64,000 nt of DNA from GYS-P2D sp964522505. GTDB lineage: Bacteria > Bacteroidota > Bacteroidia > Chitinophagales > Saprospiraceae. The notes under the pieces were generated by a model. It had not been told where the DNA came from. It did not search any database and saw nothing but the letters and a program-made list of their open reading frames with translations. The stretch is taken from NCBI GenBank assembly GCA_964522505.1, contig CAZFWJ010000008.1, positions 1 to 64,000 on the forward strand, written 5' to 3'. The translations under genes were made by a program, and so were the position numbers. The stretch's first letter is position 1. Each line of letters opens with the position of its first letter. Below are positions 30,301-38,033 of this stretch, one piece after another.

Positions 30301-31231
30301 TGATTCTCCTTACAAGTTGATTGCGGCGGACATTAATAATAGTGCTTCAGTGTCTGCAGCTGACTTGGCAGAGCTAAGAAAGTTGATCTTAGGAACAAGA
30401 TCCGACTTAGGTCAGAACAATAGCTGGAGATTTATTGATAAGAACTTTGACTTCGTTGATGCGCTAAGACCTTGGAATTACCCAACCTTGGCTGCATTCA
30501 ATAATATTTCATCAGATGAATTTGCTGTGGACTTTGTAGGATTGAAAGTGGGCGATGTGAATGGTAATGCCTTTGGCGCATTAGCCGGCATAAGATCTGT
30601 AGGAGTATGGAAGACGGCTTCAGCAGAGACTCCAGGACAAGTGGTGTATACGTTGACACCACCAGAAGAAATGGTTTATGGTCTTCAGATGTCACTTGAC
30701 TTCAATGATTCTGCAATGGATATAGCAAGTGTCGAGGGACTTAATATTTCGTCAGAAGATTATGCTATCGTTGATGGTAAGTTGAACATTAGCTGGACTA
30801 ATGTTGACCCACAATTAATCGGAGAGCATACACCGATAACAATCACGTTTAATACTCGTTCGTCTAACCAGCCAGAACTAAGTCTGAATAGGACGGGTAT
30901 TGCGAGTGAATACTATACTAACACCTTTGAAACGAAGGATATACAATTTGTAGAAGTAGCTGAAGAGTCTTCTATAATTCTTGGGCAGAACGTTCCAAAT
31001 CCTTTTAGCCGAACTACACAGATTGAATTTACCTTACCTAGCCGAGAAAATACCACGCTACAGGTAACCGATCTGAATGGCCAGATGATCTATCAGATGT
31101 CTGACATGTTCGATGCAGGTGCAAACACAATTACGATCCATGCGAGCGATATTGCTGGAAGTGGTGTATACTATTATACACTGACTACCAGTACGAGTAA
31201 AGTCACTAAGCGTATGGTCATTATAAATTAA
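27326..31231 (+). CDS. Giant secreted surface protein 3 (HYR-like modules, dockerin, T9SS)
   Basis: A protein of about 1300 residues. The frame is open from 27293, but the ATG at 27326 (MNTINK) or 27356 leads more directly into the signal peptide ending SLSAQ. It opens at once with the Cys-rich CWGSIVIEDK module (about 27460-27740), then HYR/Ig-like modules with RRWTIFDTC and RTWTVIDWC motifs (about 28170 and 29330). It ends with a CarboxypepD_reg-like sandwich (about 30050-30230), a dockerin-like segment (TTLDLVLIQRHVLG, then AADINNSASVSAADL), a possible cohesin-like domain and a T9SS type A sorting domain (NVPNPFSRTTQIEF, about 30975-31231). In effect it is giant protein 2 without its PKD repeats. 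Probably co-transcribed with giant gene 2. Confidence 0.88.
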   Translation: MNTINKIQEPMTSRSLNMVGSSLWSLFLAVILISVSSQSLSAQDCSQRAVACNNRLNIPLNENCEAIITIDLILEDQVGDDSDYELRIFDPQGNLLESNVLTEDFDCQPLNVEVECLSSGIFCWGSIVIEDKIAPSLTVTPLDTSILCNVHDFQLDPNALVTEVIFSDQGSCAEPDSLGITDFVITENDICSDTVATILRSFTVVDQSKFRNDSTVVQTIFLLRPTFSDLELPQDTVIDCREVGDLSVEALGQPILNSCDPFFDISLEEQMFPTCGGSQKILRRWTIFDTCRDQDTVINQSIDIIDTSGAVIDFSSFDIPSSVLEPNKEFCTASAIDIANPIITDCSIIQPSQLRAFVQFTDMSGLPFGTRFPATVNSMETMDLNDVPIGQDFVVIFEVIDSCGNFSSGSSGVFRAEDTTDPSAVCESSTIVSITSSGFTEVTAESLDDHSFDNCGVVRREIRRLNSTCSGFGGDLSFGPAVSFCCEDVNNNPVQVLLRVFDANDNFSECIIDVVVQDKRQPIITCPSDLTLPCTVDLDNLRDTISSAGLPMVEWVCGVGTISADIPDDIAVSVCGFGQFNVVWTATDPNGATAQCIQQITIADITPVTLIPPPAEVSVTSCTDGIAAADLPGSAPVAEGVDCENIAMSYEDNPAVVTGNNSAFCQVIERTWTVIDWCQFDNGGLEAATLGTFIQSIIIQDNDAPMFTSTPEDFEVNDDNGDCLAQVTFNVDATDACTNDENIEYAYSLDINGDGVGDSDGMGATFSRLLGPGEYSVIYTATDECGNVQETEVSFEVTSSTLPIPVLEATHTVNLQANGSVSLLASDLNISSTQGCNPEDASGLSFAFSADPNNSIRTFTCADIPNGVSGTQSVPVFVIDEAGNVNSVNVLIMITDANFNACPDNTALVSVSGVITDENNDAVANISVSAFDPSGNSIFEVTTDDNGQYAISNLVMNGDYNVQANLEGFDLTGVTTLDLVLIQRHVLGLQALDSPYKLIAADINNSASVSAADLAELRKLILGTRSDLGQNNSWRFIDKNFDFVDALRPWNYPTLAAFNNISSDEFAVDFVGLKVGDVNGNAFGALAGIRSVGVWKTASAETPGQVVYTLTPPEEMVYGLQMSLDFNDSAMDIASVEGLNISSEDYAIVDGKLNISWTNVDPQLIGEHTPITITFNTRSSNQPELSLNRTGIASEYYTNTFETKDIQFVEVAEESSIILGQNVPNPFSRTTQIEFTLPSRENTTLQVTDLNGQMIYQMSDMFDAGANTITIHASDIAGSGVYYYTLTTSTSKVTKRMVIIN

Positions 31232-31249
31232 TGGTTCTCGATTTATGGT

Positions 31250-31284
31250 AAGCCGATTCAGAGCAATTTGAGTCGGCTTTTTTT
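31250..31284 (+). terminator. Terminator closing the giant-gene array
   Basis: A 10-bp stem (31250-31259 with 31270-31279, one G-T wobble) on AAGCCGATTC, followed by seven T residues. The T run overlaps the stop codon of the convergent methyltransferase gene. Confidence 0.9.
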
Positions 31285-32059
31285 ATGCCTTCTCACAAAG
31301 TCTATCACATATTATACCGGTTGCCACGCTGACATTGAGGGAGTCAGCAATGCGACCATCAGCTCCTGCAATTGTAATCGTCTGTTGTGCATTGCGCATT
31401 AATAGCTGTGATATTCCCTGGCCTTCATTACCCATGACAAGGATGAATTTCTCTGCAGGACTTACTTGATGTAATGGGTCTCCAGACATAGCTGCCACGA
31501 TAATCGGAATGCCATTGGCTTGATCAGTTAATGCGATTTGGCTACAGGTATAAAGGTTCATATTTGCGAAACTACCCATGCAGCTTTGAATCACCTTAGC
31601 ACTAAAATAATCCGCAGAGCCCGCTGATCTGATCACTGTATCTATGCCATACCAATCGGCTATCCTTATAATTGTCCCCACATTACCAGGATCTTGTACA
31701 TCATCTAGGTATATCGCACGTTCTATATTAGGCAATAGCTTATTCTCAATATTTGGAAGCTGTACAGTTGCGATTACTTCCGGAGTAGACTTGTGATCAC
31801 TGATTCTTTTAAGATCAGTGTTTTCACTAATAGTGGTTAACTCTGAGAAGGCTGGTATTCCATGATTTCGATGCCAGTCTGAGGTTGCATAAATTTGGGT
31901 AATGCTAAACTTAGATTTATTGAATAGACTAACAACAGACTTATGACCTTCAACGAGGAATATATTATATTTTTGTCTATACTTTTTCAGTCTCAAGGAC
32001 TGCAGCAATTTTATATTCGATTTTGTGAGCATGGATAGTAAATCATTATACGCAGCCAA
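31283..32059 (-). CDS. TrmH/SpoU-family RNA 2'-O-methyltransferase
   Basis: A SPOUT-type methyltransferase that transfers a methyl group from SAM to a ribose 2'-OH of rRNA or tRNA. The three family motifs are visible: DDVQDPGNVGTIIRIADW (about 123-140), VMGNEGQGIS (about 208-217) and SLNVSVATGI near the C-terminus. An N-terminal substrate-binding segment (KYNIFLVEGHKSV) precedes it. The frame is open from 32059, but the Met at 32032 (MLTKSN) matches the usual family start and barely overlaps the divergent gene. Head-to-head with tamL. The target nucleotide cannot be told from sequence. Confidence 0.9.
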   Translation of the reverse strand: MAAYNDLLSMLTKSNIKLLQSLRLKKYRQKYNIFLVEGHKSVVSLFNKSKFSITQIYATSDWHRNHGIPAFSELTTISENTDLKRISDHKSTPEVIATVQLPNIENKLLPNIERAIYLDDVQDPGNVGTIIRIADWYGIDTVIRSAGSADYFSAKVIQSCMGSFANMNLYTCSQIALTDQANGIPIIVAAMSGDPLHQVSPAEKFILVMGNEGQGISQLLMRNAQQTITIAGADGRIADSLNVSVATGIICDRLCEKA

Positions 32060-32075
32060 TCAAAGCACGCTTCAT

Positions 32076-34370
32076 ATGGTGAAAATAGGTGTTATCCTAT
32101 TCATGCTGTCTATTTTGGCTTCATGTAGTGGTACACGACACCTTGCAGAAGATGAATATGCGCTATATAGAAACTCATTCAACATCATAACTGACGATAA
32201 TCGGGTAACTGTAAATAGGATTCGTGAAGACCTTAGAAAAGCTGTTAAACAAGAGCCTGTCAGAAAAAACATCCTTAACCCGAGGACTTATGGCAAGCCC
32301 CTCACAGTTTTTGATCGGTTGCTTACCCTTGAGAGTATAGATGCTTTCGAGAAGATATTGAGGAATCGAGAAGGGTTTTACGAAGCTAAGGTGAACTATG
32401 AAAAAGTGCCTCAAGATGACTTAGGTAAGAAAGTCGTAGTCGTCTATACGGTAGACTTAGGTCCAAGGATGTATGTACGCAGTTTTAAGCACAACTTTGA
32501 AGATAGTGCTATGCAAGTGATAATGTCACAATACGACGAAGGCATTGAGGTAGTGGCTGGTGAGCCACTCGAAGCAGGTTCATTTGAGGCAGAAAAAGTG
32601 CGAATGGTACAGGTCTTGAAGAATGAAGGCTATGCCGACTTTAATGCTAACTATATAGATATCGTCGGTGATAGCATTGGATATGAAGTCGATGCTACCA
32701 TGTATGTACATAATCCACCAGGACAAGAAGCCCATACACGATACCGGATCGGTGATATTAATGTATATACCGAGCATAACAGGTCTACTCAGCCGCAGAT
32801 AGAGAGAGTTGAGACGCTCCAAGAAAAGAAGTATTTCTCTAAGTCAAATCAGTTCCTGGTTAATCCCAAAGCAATAGATGATATCATCCCAATTGGTAAG
32901 GGTGAATTATTTAATAAGAGCCGTGAGACAAAGATGAATCTCAATTTGTCGAGATTGGCACCTTATCGGTTTGCGGTAGTCGATTCCTATGTAGACTCTG
33001 ATAGTTCAGACATATATAATTACAATGTATATCTCAGTCCATTTCAGAATAAGTGGGTGGTAAACTCTGGGATTAATTTCTTCTATTCATCGATAAATAC
33101 GATGAATAACCAAAGCCTGTTTGGCTTCTCAGGAAATCTAGCGTTTACCAATAGGAATTTTAGGAATCGGGCGATAAGGCATACCATTAGTGCCGAAGGG
33201 ACCTTAGAATATAATTTTCCTAATTTTCCTAATCTAGGTGGAGCTATCACTAATACGCAGAGTTTACAGCTCAGCAACACATTCGACATACCTAAAGTGA
33301 TAGATGTATTCAAGATATCCAATTTCTTAAATCGGGTAGGGGTCGTTTCTGATGAAAACCTTGAGAATATCAATGCCAATGGTACAACGACAGTAGACTT
33401 TAGTGGGGGCATTACCAGTATTTTTAATTTTTATGAACTGCGAAATTTTGATGCGTCTTGGACCTTTAACTTTCAGCCTAATCCCAGGCTTAAGTATACC
33501 GTAAAGCAGATCGGAATCAACCTCATAGACACTGATATACAAGAGATCTTTCAGGAAGAGATATTGGTTGATAATCCCTTGCTGGCACGTAGCTTTGATC
33601 CATACTTGATCACAGGTTTCTTTTTTAAAGAGTTTTCATTGTTTAAGCAGTTAAAAGAGACAATTCGTGGTGACAAACTATTCTTCATAGGTAATTTTGA
33701 ACTGTCTGGATTAGAAAATATACTTCTTAATAGGATAGTAAATGGGGTCAGCTCCTTTGATGAGGATTGGCAACTTGGTTCGCTTGAGTTTTCGGATTTT
33801 ATAAGATTGGAAGGTGACTTAAGATATACTAAGCAGGTTAAGGAGCGCTCAAGTTTTGCCGCTCGTATTAACGCTGGCTTAATCGTCCCATATGCTGGTG
33901 ATGACGCTATCCCTTTCATTAAACAATTCTACTCTGGAGGCCCGAACAGTATCCGTGGTTGGCAATTGCGTGAGTTAGGTCCAGGCTCTTTTCAAGAACA
34001 GCGACTAGACAATACTGCCTTCTTTCAATCTGGAGATCTTAAGTTGGAGTTCAACCTAGAGTATCGCTTTGATCTCTTTTGGTACTTCGAGGGTGCCGTC
34101 TTCTTAGATGGAGGTAATGTTTGGCTCCTTGATGACGATCCTTCGAGGCCTGGCGCACAGTTCTCATCAGGATTTCTGGATCAAGTTGCATTGTCCTCAG
34201 GGTGGGGGCTACGCTTAGATTTTGATTACTTCATATTCAGATTTGATTTTGGATACAAGCTGCGCAATCCATTCCCTAATCCAGAGACAGGGTCACACTT
34301 TGTCCTCACCGATGGCGATTTCAACACCCGTATTGGCAATGTTAATTTTGCGATTAATTATCCTTTTTAG
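32076..34370 (+). CDS. tamL: TamL-type BamA-family outer membrane lipoprotein
   Basis: An Omp85-superfamily protein of 764 residues from the chosen ATG. The frame is open from a GTG at 32025, but the ATG at 32076 gives a compact lipoprotein signal with lipobox LASC. The leading CSGTRHLAEDEYAL segment is typical of TamL, the lipidated BamA/TamA relative of Bacteroidota. POTRA-like domains follow, and the C-terminal half is a 16-strand-type barrel containing FYSGGPNSIRGWQLRELGPG, a family hallmark (lid-loop RGW motif), and ending in NFAINYPF. It assembles or inserts envelope proteins together with TamB, which is not in this window. Divergent from an RNA methyltransferase gene. Confidence 0.88.
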   Translation: MVKIGVILFMLSILASCSGTRHLAEDEYALYRNSFNIITDDNRVTVNRIREDLRKAVKQEPVRKNILNPRTYGKPLTVFDRLLTLESIDAFEKILRNREGFYEAKVNYEKVPQDDLGKKVVVVYTVDLGPRMYVRSFKHNFEDSAMQVIMSQYDEGIEVVAGEPLEAGSFEAEKVRMVQVLKNEGYADFNANYIDIVGDSIGYEVDATMYVHNPPGQEAHTRYRIGDINVYTEHNRSTQPQIERVETLQEKKYFSKSNQFLVNPKAIDDIIPIGKGELFNKSRETKMNLNLSRLAPYRFAVVDSYVDSDSSDIYNYNVYLSPFQNKWVVNSGINFFYSSINTMNNQSLFGFSGNLAFTNRNFRNRAIRHTISAEGTLEYNFPNFPNLGGAITNTQSLQLSNTFDIPKVIDVFKISNFLNRVGVVSDENLENINANGTTTVDFSGGITSIFNFYELRNFDASWTFNFQPNPRLKYTVKQIGINLIDTDIQEIFQEEILVDNPLLARSFDPYLITGFFFKEFSLFKQLKETIRGDKLFFIGNFELSGLENILLNRIVNGVSSFDEDWQLGSLEFSDFIRLEGDLRYTKQVKERSSFAARINAGLIVPYAGDDAIPFIKQFYSGGPNSIRGWQLRELGPGSFQEQRLDNTAFFQSGDLKLEFNLEYRFDLFWYFEGAVFLDGGNVWLLDDDPSRPGAQFSSGFLDQVALSSGWGLRLDFDYFIFRFDFGYKLRNPFPNPETGSHFVLTDGDFNTRIGNVNFAINYPF

Positions 34371-34495
34371 GTTAATATCATCATTAGATATGCTCGTCAA
34401 TGTATGACACATTGAACCGATCAGATATGATAGGTGTAACACATGTCTCTAAGCTATTTATGAATTCTCCCGAAACTGTTGATTGCTGAGTAGAG

Positions 34496-34552
34496 CCTGT
34501 CGCTCTCAAGTGGGTATCGGGAGCAGCCTTAGCAGCGCCTTAGGGCGACGAG
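34496..34552 (+). repeat. Intergenic direct repeat, copy 1
   Basis: A 57-base element beginning CCTGTCGCTCTCAA and ending GACGAG. It aligns at roughly 70% to 34726-34780, sharing the CCTGTCG start, a GGGAG-AGC core and the ACGAG end. Confidence 0.55.
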
Positions 34553-34725
34553 TTTTTGGTTACTTTTTAAGATAAAAAAGTGTCAGAAGGTATACTGCGG
34601 GAATGATGGCCAGGTAAGATAGCGCCAAGTCGTATCTGTGCCACATTCGGATATTTCCAAGTTGAGCGCAGCGAAATATCACAATATTCGAACATGCTTA
34701 ACTATGGTTTAAACTTGGAATAAGA

Positions 34726-34780
34726 CCTGTCGTACTCAATTGTTAGTGGGAGTAGCTTTGTAGCGGTGATTTAGAACGAG
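34726..34780 (+). repeat. Intergenic direct repeat, copy 2
   Basis: A 55-base diverged copy of 34496-34552, starting CCTGTCGTACTCAA and ending AACGAG, with one small gap in the alignment. Confidence 0.55.
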
Positions 34781-34829
34781 TATATTGATTGCTTTCTACA
34801 TAAATATACCTCTTTTCAGAGCATATCCC

Positions 34830-35732
34830 TTACTGATAAAACCTCAACACATGCTCACTCCATACGTTTGGCTTGCCTAATTGACAAAAGTGCCCCAAGC
34901 CTTTCATGACAGTAAGTGTAGCATGATTACAGACCTTTTCTTTGAGGTGATGCGCCATTTCGATACGTGCCACGGCATCCTCATCACCCCAGCATAGGTG
35001 TATGGGCAGGGTAGTCTTAGATAGAGCTGGAAGCCACCGTGTAGATTCAAACCGCCTACGGTCATTGAGATACTTAATGGTCAAGTAGGTCTTGCGATGC
35101 CCTTCATTGAGGGCATTGAGCTCCCAGAGATGTGATACCTCTTGATCTGATAGATTAGCATTGCCATGGGCGCTCTTCACCTGTTGGCTGAATATCTTTG
35201 AAGTGGTGATTTTATTGAATTGCCGACCATACCGAGAGAGCAGCAGCTTCTGTGTGATGCGCAGATCAGCGAGACCAAGCACCATGCTGCCATTAGTATA
35301 CGTCAAGCTTCGTAGGTCTTCTGATAGAAATCCTGGCAACAAACCATGTTCACGTCTGGCAACAATCTCAGTAGAAACACTATCTCCCATATCATGAGAT
35401 AAGAGATGACCTCCAGTGACTCCGAGTTCTTTCCATACTGCGAAGGCCAAATCAGCCTGCTCGAATAATGAATAGGTATATCCCTTGGTCGGCTTGTCGC
35501 TCAATCCGTAGCCTAACATATCATATAAAACGATGCGCTTGAATCTCTGGGCCAAAAAGTCTATGACTGCATGATACGAGTAAGAGGACTCAGGAAAACC
35601 ATGCAATAAAAGAAGTGTATCATCCGCGCTAGCAGTAGTATCTCCTATATCTCGATAGAAGACTTTATGCCCAAAAGGTCCAAATGATATGAAATCGCCA
35701 TGATCCCGCCAAACCCTAATCTCTGGAGTCAT
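34830..35732 (-). CDS. Alpha/beta hydrolase, MEST/haloalkane-dehalogenase-like
   Basis: A 300-residue alpha/beta hydrolase. Visible parts are the oxyanion-hole segment LLLHGFPESSYSY (about 41-53), the nucleophile elbow LLSHDMGDSV with Asp at about 114 instead of Ser, an acid in CWGDEDAV, and a catalytic His in KGLGHFCQLGKP. The Asp nucleophile places it with epoxide hydrolases and haloalkane dehalogenases; the HDxGD wording is closest to the MEST subgroup. No signal peptide, so cytoplasmic. It starts 2 bp after the small membrane protein gene and is surely co-transcribed with it. The substrate is unknown. Confidence 0.85.
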   Translation of the reverse strand: MTPEIRVWRDHGDFISFGPFGHKVFYRDIGDTTASADDTLLLLHGFPESSYSYHAVIDFLAQRFKRIVLYDMLGYGLSDKPTKGYTYSLFEQADLAFAVWKELGVTGGHLLSHDMGDSVSTEIVARREHGLLPGFLSEDLRSLTYTNGSMVLGLADLRITQKLLLSRYGRQFNKITTSKIFSQQVKSAHGNANLSDQEVSHLWELNALNEGHRKTYLTIKYLNDRRRFESTRWLPALSKTTLPIHLCWGDEDAVARIEMAHHLKEKVCNHATLTVMKGLGHFCQLGKPNVWSEHVLRFYQ

Positions 35733-35734
35733 GA

Positions 35735-36091
35735 CTACCTGTGTTTAGTGAAGTAGTATAGGGAGATAAGAGCCAGTACGCCGTGAAGTACAAATACAGG
35801 GAGACATTGCTCATCTCCTCCGAGATATCCAATGACATTCGCTATAGTCACCCCAGTATGAAATACACTGAAGAGAATCACGAATACACTGCGAATCTCC
35901 CGATTATCATAGCGCTGCCACATAGCTAATGCCCCAACACCTGCAGCGAGGGCCGCAGCACCATACATCCTCAGAAATACTAAGCCATCAGATGAGGTGT
36001 CTTCAGTTCCGGGAGCAAGCGTAGGGACGGCTAAGAAAATGATCCCTGCTGTAATCTCCAGAATAGCATTGATAAGGATGAAGGTCTTCAT
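35735..36091 (-). CDS. Small four-helix membrane protein
   Basis: A 118-residue protein with four predicted membrane helices (about 3-20, 43-60, 68-88 and 97-114). It carries a conserved-looking FLRMYGAAALAAGVGALAMW stretch as in small DoxX/DUF4345-style integral membrane proteins. First gene of a two-gene minus-strand unit with the alpha/beta hydrolase. No function can be assigned. Confidence 0.7.
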   Translation of the reverse strand: MKTFILINAILEITAGIIFLAVPTLAPGTEDTSSDGLVFLRMYGAAALAAGVGALAMWQRYDNREIRSVFVILFSVFHTGVTIANVIGYLGGDEQCLPVFVLHGVLALISLYYFTKHR

Positions 36092-36254
36092 GTTAAGATA
36101 GTTTGTTGTTAAGGTATGAAGAAGTAAAATGCTATCATGATGAATTTTTGGCGTTCCTCATTGCCATTCCCTTACATGCCGATTTTATTTCACTTGAGGA
36201 TAGTAAAATATTCTAGACTCTATAGAAGTTAAGATGCAATCCAATTCCACTCAG

Positions 36255-37004
36255 ATGCATCATTTAGTATACTTCTTAGCACTAGCTCTTTTTGTCTCCT
36301 GTTCTGTCGATCAGAATGCTGTTAATGGCCTATATTCTTTCTCAGAATCTGTGGATATTGAAGTCTCACGGGTTAGTAATCATCCAATTTCGATTCGATA
36401 TTTGAATTATAATCATCTAGATTTTTCAGACGTTGTGCTTATCGATCAATGCCAATTGGGTGATGCCAATAAGGTTCATTGTAAGATCAATAGTCGATCA
36501 GAAAACCTTGATAGCTACTTTGAATTCTTAACAAAAGATCTTCTATTATGGAGGTTTAATAAGATCTATGGTGAGATAGATGAAGTCTACTTGGGTTATT
36601 TGAATAGAGACAACGATAAAGAGAGTAAGGAGTTAGTGCTCAGCACCTACTGCAATCAATATAAGCAGATCGCATTTCAAATTCCTGTAGATTACGCTGG
36701 ACTCGTTTTTGTTATGCAGGATCAGCCTGAGAACTCCATGAGTTTTAAGCCTGAGGGTATAGTCATTCAATCCACCAAGAGTCTCGATTTGAAGTCCTAT
36801 ATATGCAACAAATATGTATTAAAAACTAAGCAAGGTGTTCTGATTACTTCTATTCAAGAAAATCTAGGCATTAATATAGCACCAGAAACCGTAGAGGCTG
36901 AGAACTGGGGTTTTAACAGCGGACCTTATCACGATGTATTAGCCTCAACAGGATTTGAAGGGGAAGTGATGGTATTCAAAGTACTCAGTATGATTAAACC
37001 TTAG
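36255..37004 (+). CDS. Hypothetical lipoprotein
   Basis: A 249-residue protein from the Met at 36255; the frame is open from 36234. The short signal MHHLVYFLALALFVSC carries a lipobox with Cys at about residue 16. The mature protein is mostly beta by appearance and has no recognisable family motif. It stands alone between divergent and operon-type neighbours. Unknown function, probably periplasm-facing. Confidence 0.7.
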   Translation: MHHLVYFLALALFVSCSVDQNAVNGLYSFSESVDIEVSRVSNHPISIRYLNYNHLDFSDVVLIDQCQLGDANKVHCKINSRSENLDSYFEFLTKDLLLWRFNKIYGEIDEVYLGYLNRDNDKESKELVLSTYCNQYKQIAFQIPVDYAGLVFVMQDQPENSMSFKPEGIVIQSTKSLDLKSYICNKYVLKTKQGVLITSIQENLGINIAPETVEAENWGFNSGPYHDVLASTGFEGEVMVFKVLSMIKP

Positions 37005-37143
37005 GACCAGATATTCAATGCGTCGGGCGCTCTATAACAATTCTTCTGTATGGAACTTACCCATTTGGATTAGGTACTAATCCATCTTATCTGAGCTACA
37101 TTTTCCAGAGAGACTTGTGAGTATAAAATATTTTGTCTATTAT

Positions 37144-37167
37144 AGTGTAGTAGTTGAGTAGTACACT
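37144..37167. promoter_or_regulatory. YtrA-like operator: AGTGTA-N12-TACACT
   Basis: AGTGTA at 37144-37149 and TACACT at 37162-37167 form a perfect dyad, 11 bp before the ABC ATPase start. It extends outward to TAGTGTA/TACACTA. The operator recalled for Bacillus subtilis YtrA is AGTGTA-N13-TACACT, and this operon encodes a YtrA-type GntR regulator. Binding here would block transcription of the whole operon (autoregulation). Confidence 0.72.
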
Positions 37168-37178
37168 AAAACACTGCA

Positions 37179-38033
37179 ATGATTTCATTAACCAACATTC
37201 ACTTTGCATACAGCGCTCAGTCCATTGTATTTGAGGGCTTAGACCTGGCATTACAGAAGGGCAATATCTATGGTTTATTAGGTAAGAACGGGGCAGGTAA
37301 GACTACCTTGCTGAAGATCATGCTTGGCCTTGTTCGTCCATCTATTGGACAGATGAATGTCGCTGGCTACAACCCAGGCAGGCGACAAGCATCTTTTAAC
37401 GCACAATACTTCTATGTGCCAGAGGATCCATTCTTTCCATCAGGATCATTGAAGAAGTTCATTAATTGCTATGCTCCGTTCTATCCTAATTTTGACTTAG
37501 ACAAGTTCTTTGGATTATTAAAAGAGTTTGAGATTGATAGAACTCTGAAGTTTAAGAGCGTCTCCTTCGGTCAGAAGAAGAAGGCATATATCGCCTTTGC
37601 CATGGCTTGTCAGACCCCCATCCTAATTATGGATGAGCCAACAAATGGTCTTGACATCCCATCTAAGCGACAATTCAGAAAGATCATCAACTATATCATC
37701 AATCCAGATCGCTTGATGATCATTTCGTCGCATCAGATTCGAGATCTGCATAGTCTGATAGATCATGTGCTACTCTTAGATCAAGGTCAGCTCTTGATCA
37801 ATCATAGCTTGCAAGAGATCGAGCGAAATTTGCGATTTGAAATCTATCGTAGCGAACCCTCCAAAGAAGATCTCATATACTATGAGCGAGTACCAGGAGG
37901 GTATCTTGGGATTAGAGATGGCATTACTGATCATACAGCTCTTGAGATAGATCTTGAGATTCTGTTCAATGCTACCATTGATAAGCCAGAGCATATGAAA
38001 GTCGTACTTCATAAATCACACAGCTATGCGTAA
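37179..38033 (+). CDS. ABC transporter ATP-binding protein (YtrB-like)
   Basis: A 284-residue ATPase subunit. Walker A GKNGAGKT lies at about 35-42, the signature-like SVSFGQKKK at about 127-135 and Walker B with catalytic Glu LIMDEPTNGLD at about 149-159, followed by the H-loop SSHQIRD. No membrane segment; it sits on the inner face of the cytoplasmic membrane. Its last codons overlap the permease start by 8 bases, so the two are translationally coupled. The regulator downstream and the operator upstream make this a YtrA-type operon, which in Firmicutes responds to cell-wall stress. The transported substrate is unknown. Confidence 0.93.
   Translation: MISLTNIHFAYSAQSIVFEGLDLALQKGNIYGLLGKNGAGKTTLLKIMLGLVRPSIGQMNVAGYNPGRRQASFNAQYFYVPEDPFFPSGSLKKFINCYAPFYPNFDLDKFFGLLKEFEIDRTLKFKSVSFGQKKKAYIAFAMACQTPILIMDEPTNGLDIPSKRQFRKIINYIINPDRLMIISSHQIRDLHSLIDHVLLLDQGQLLINHSLQEIERNLRFEIYRSEPSKEDLIYYERVPGGYLGIRDGITDHTALEIDLEILFNATIDKPEHMKVVLHKSHSYA

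Larger units (their letters stand above)
34371..34829. other. Intergenic region with a diverged direct repeat
   Basis: 459 bases without a plausible gene. It contains two related elements of about 56 bp (see repeats), an ACTTTTT/AAAAAGT hairpin near 34562-34581, and a GAGCGCAGCGAAAT segment resembling dispersed intergenic sequences of this phylum. Confidence 0.6.
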
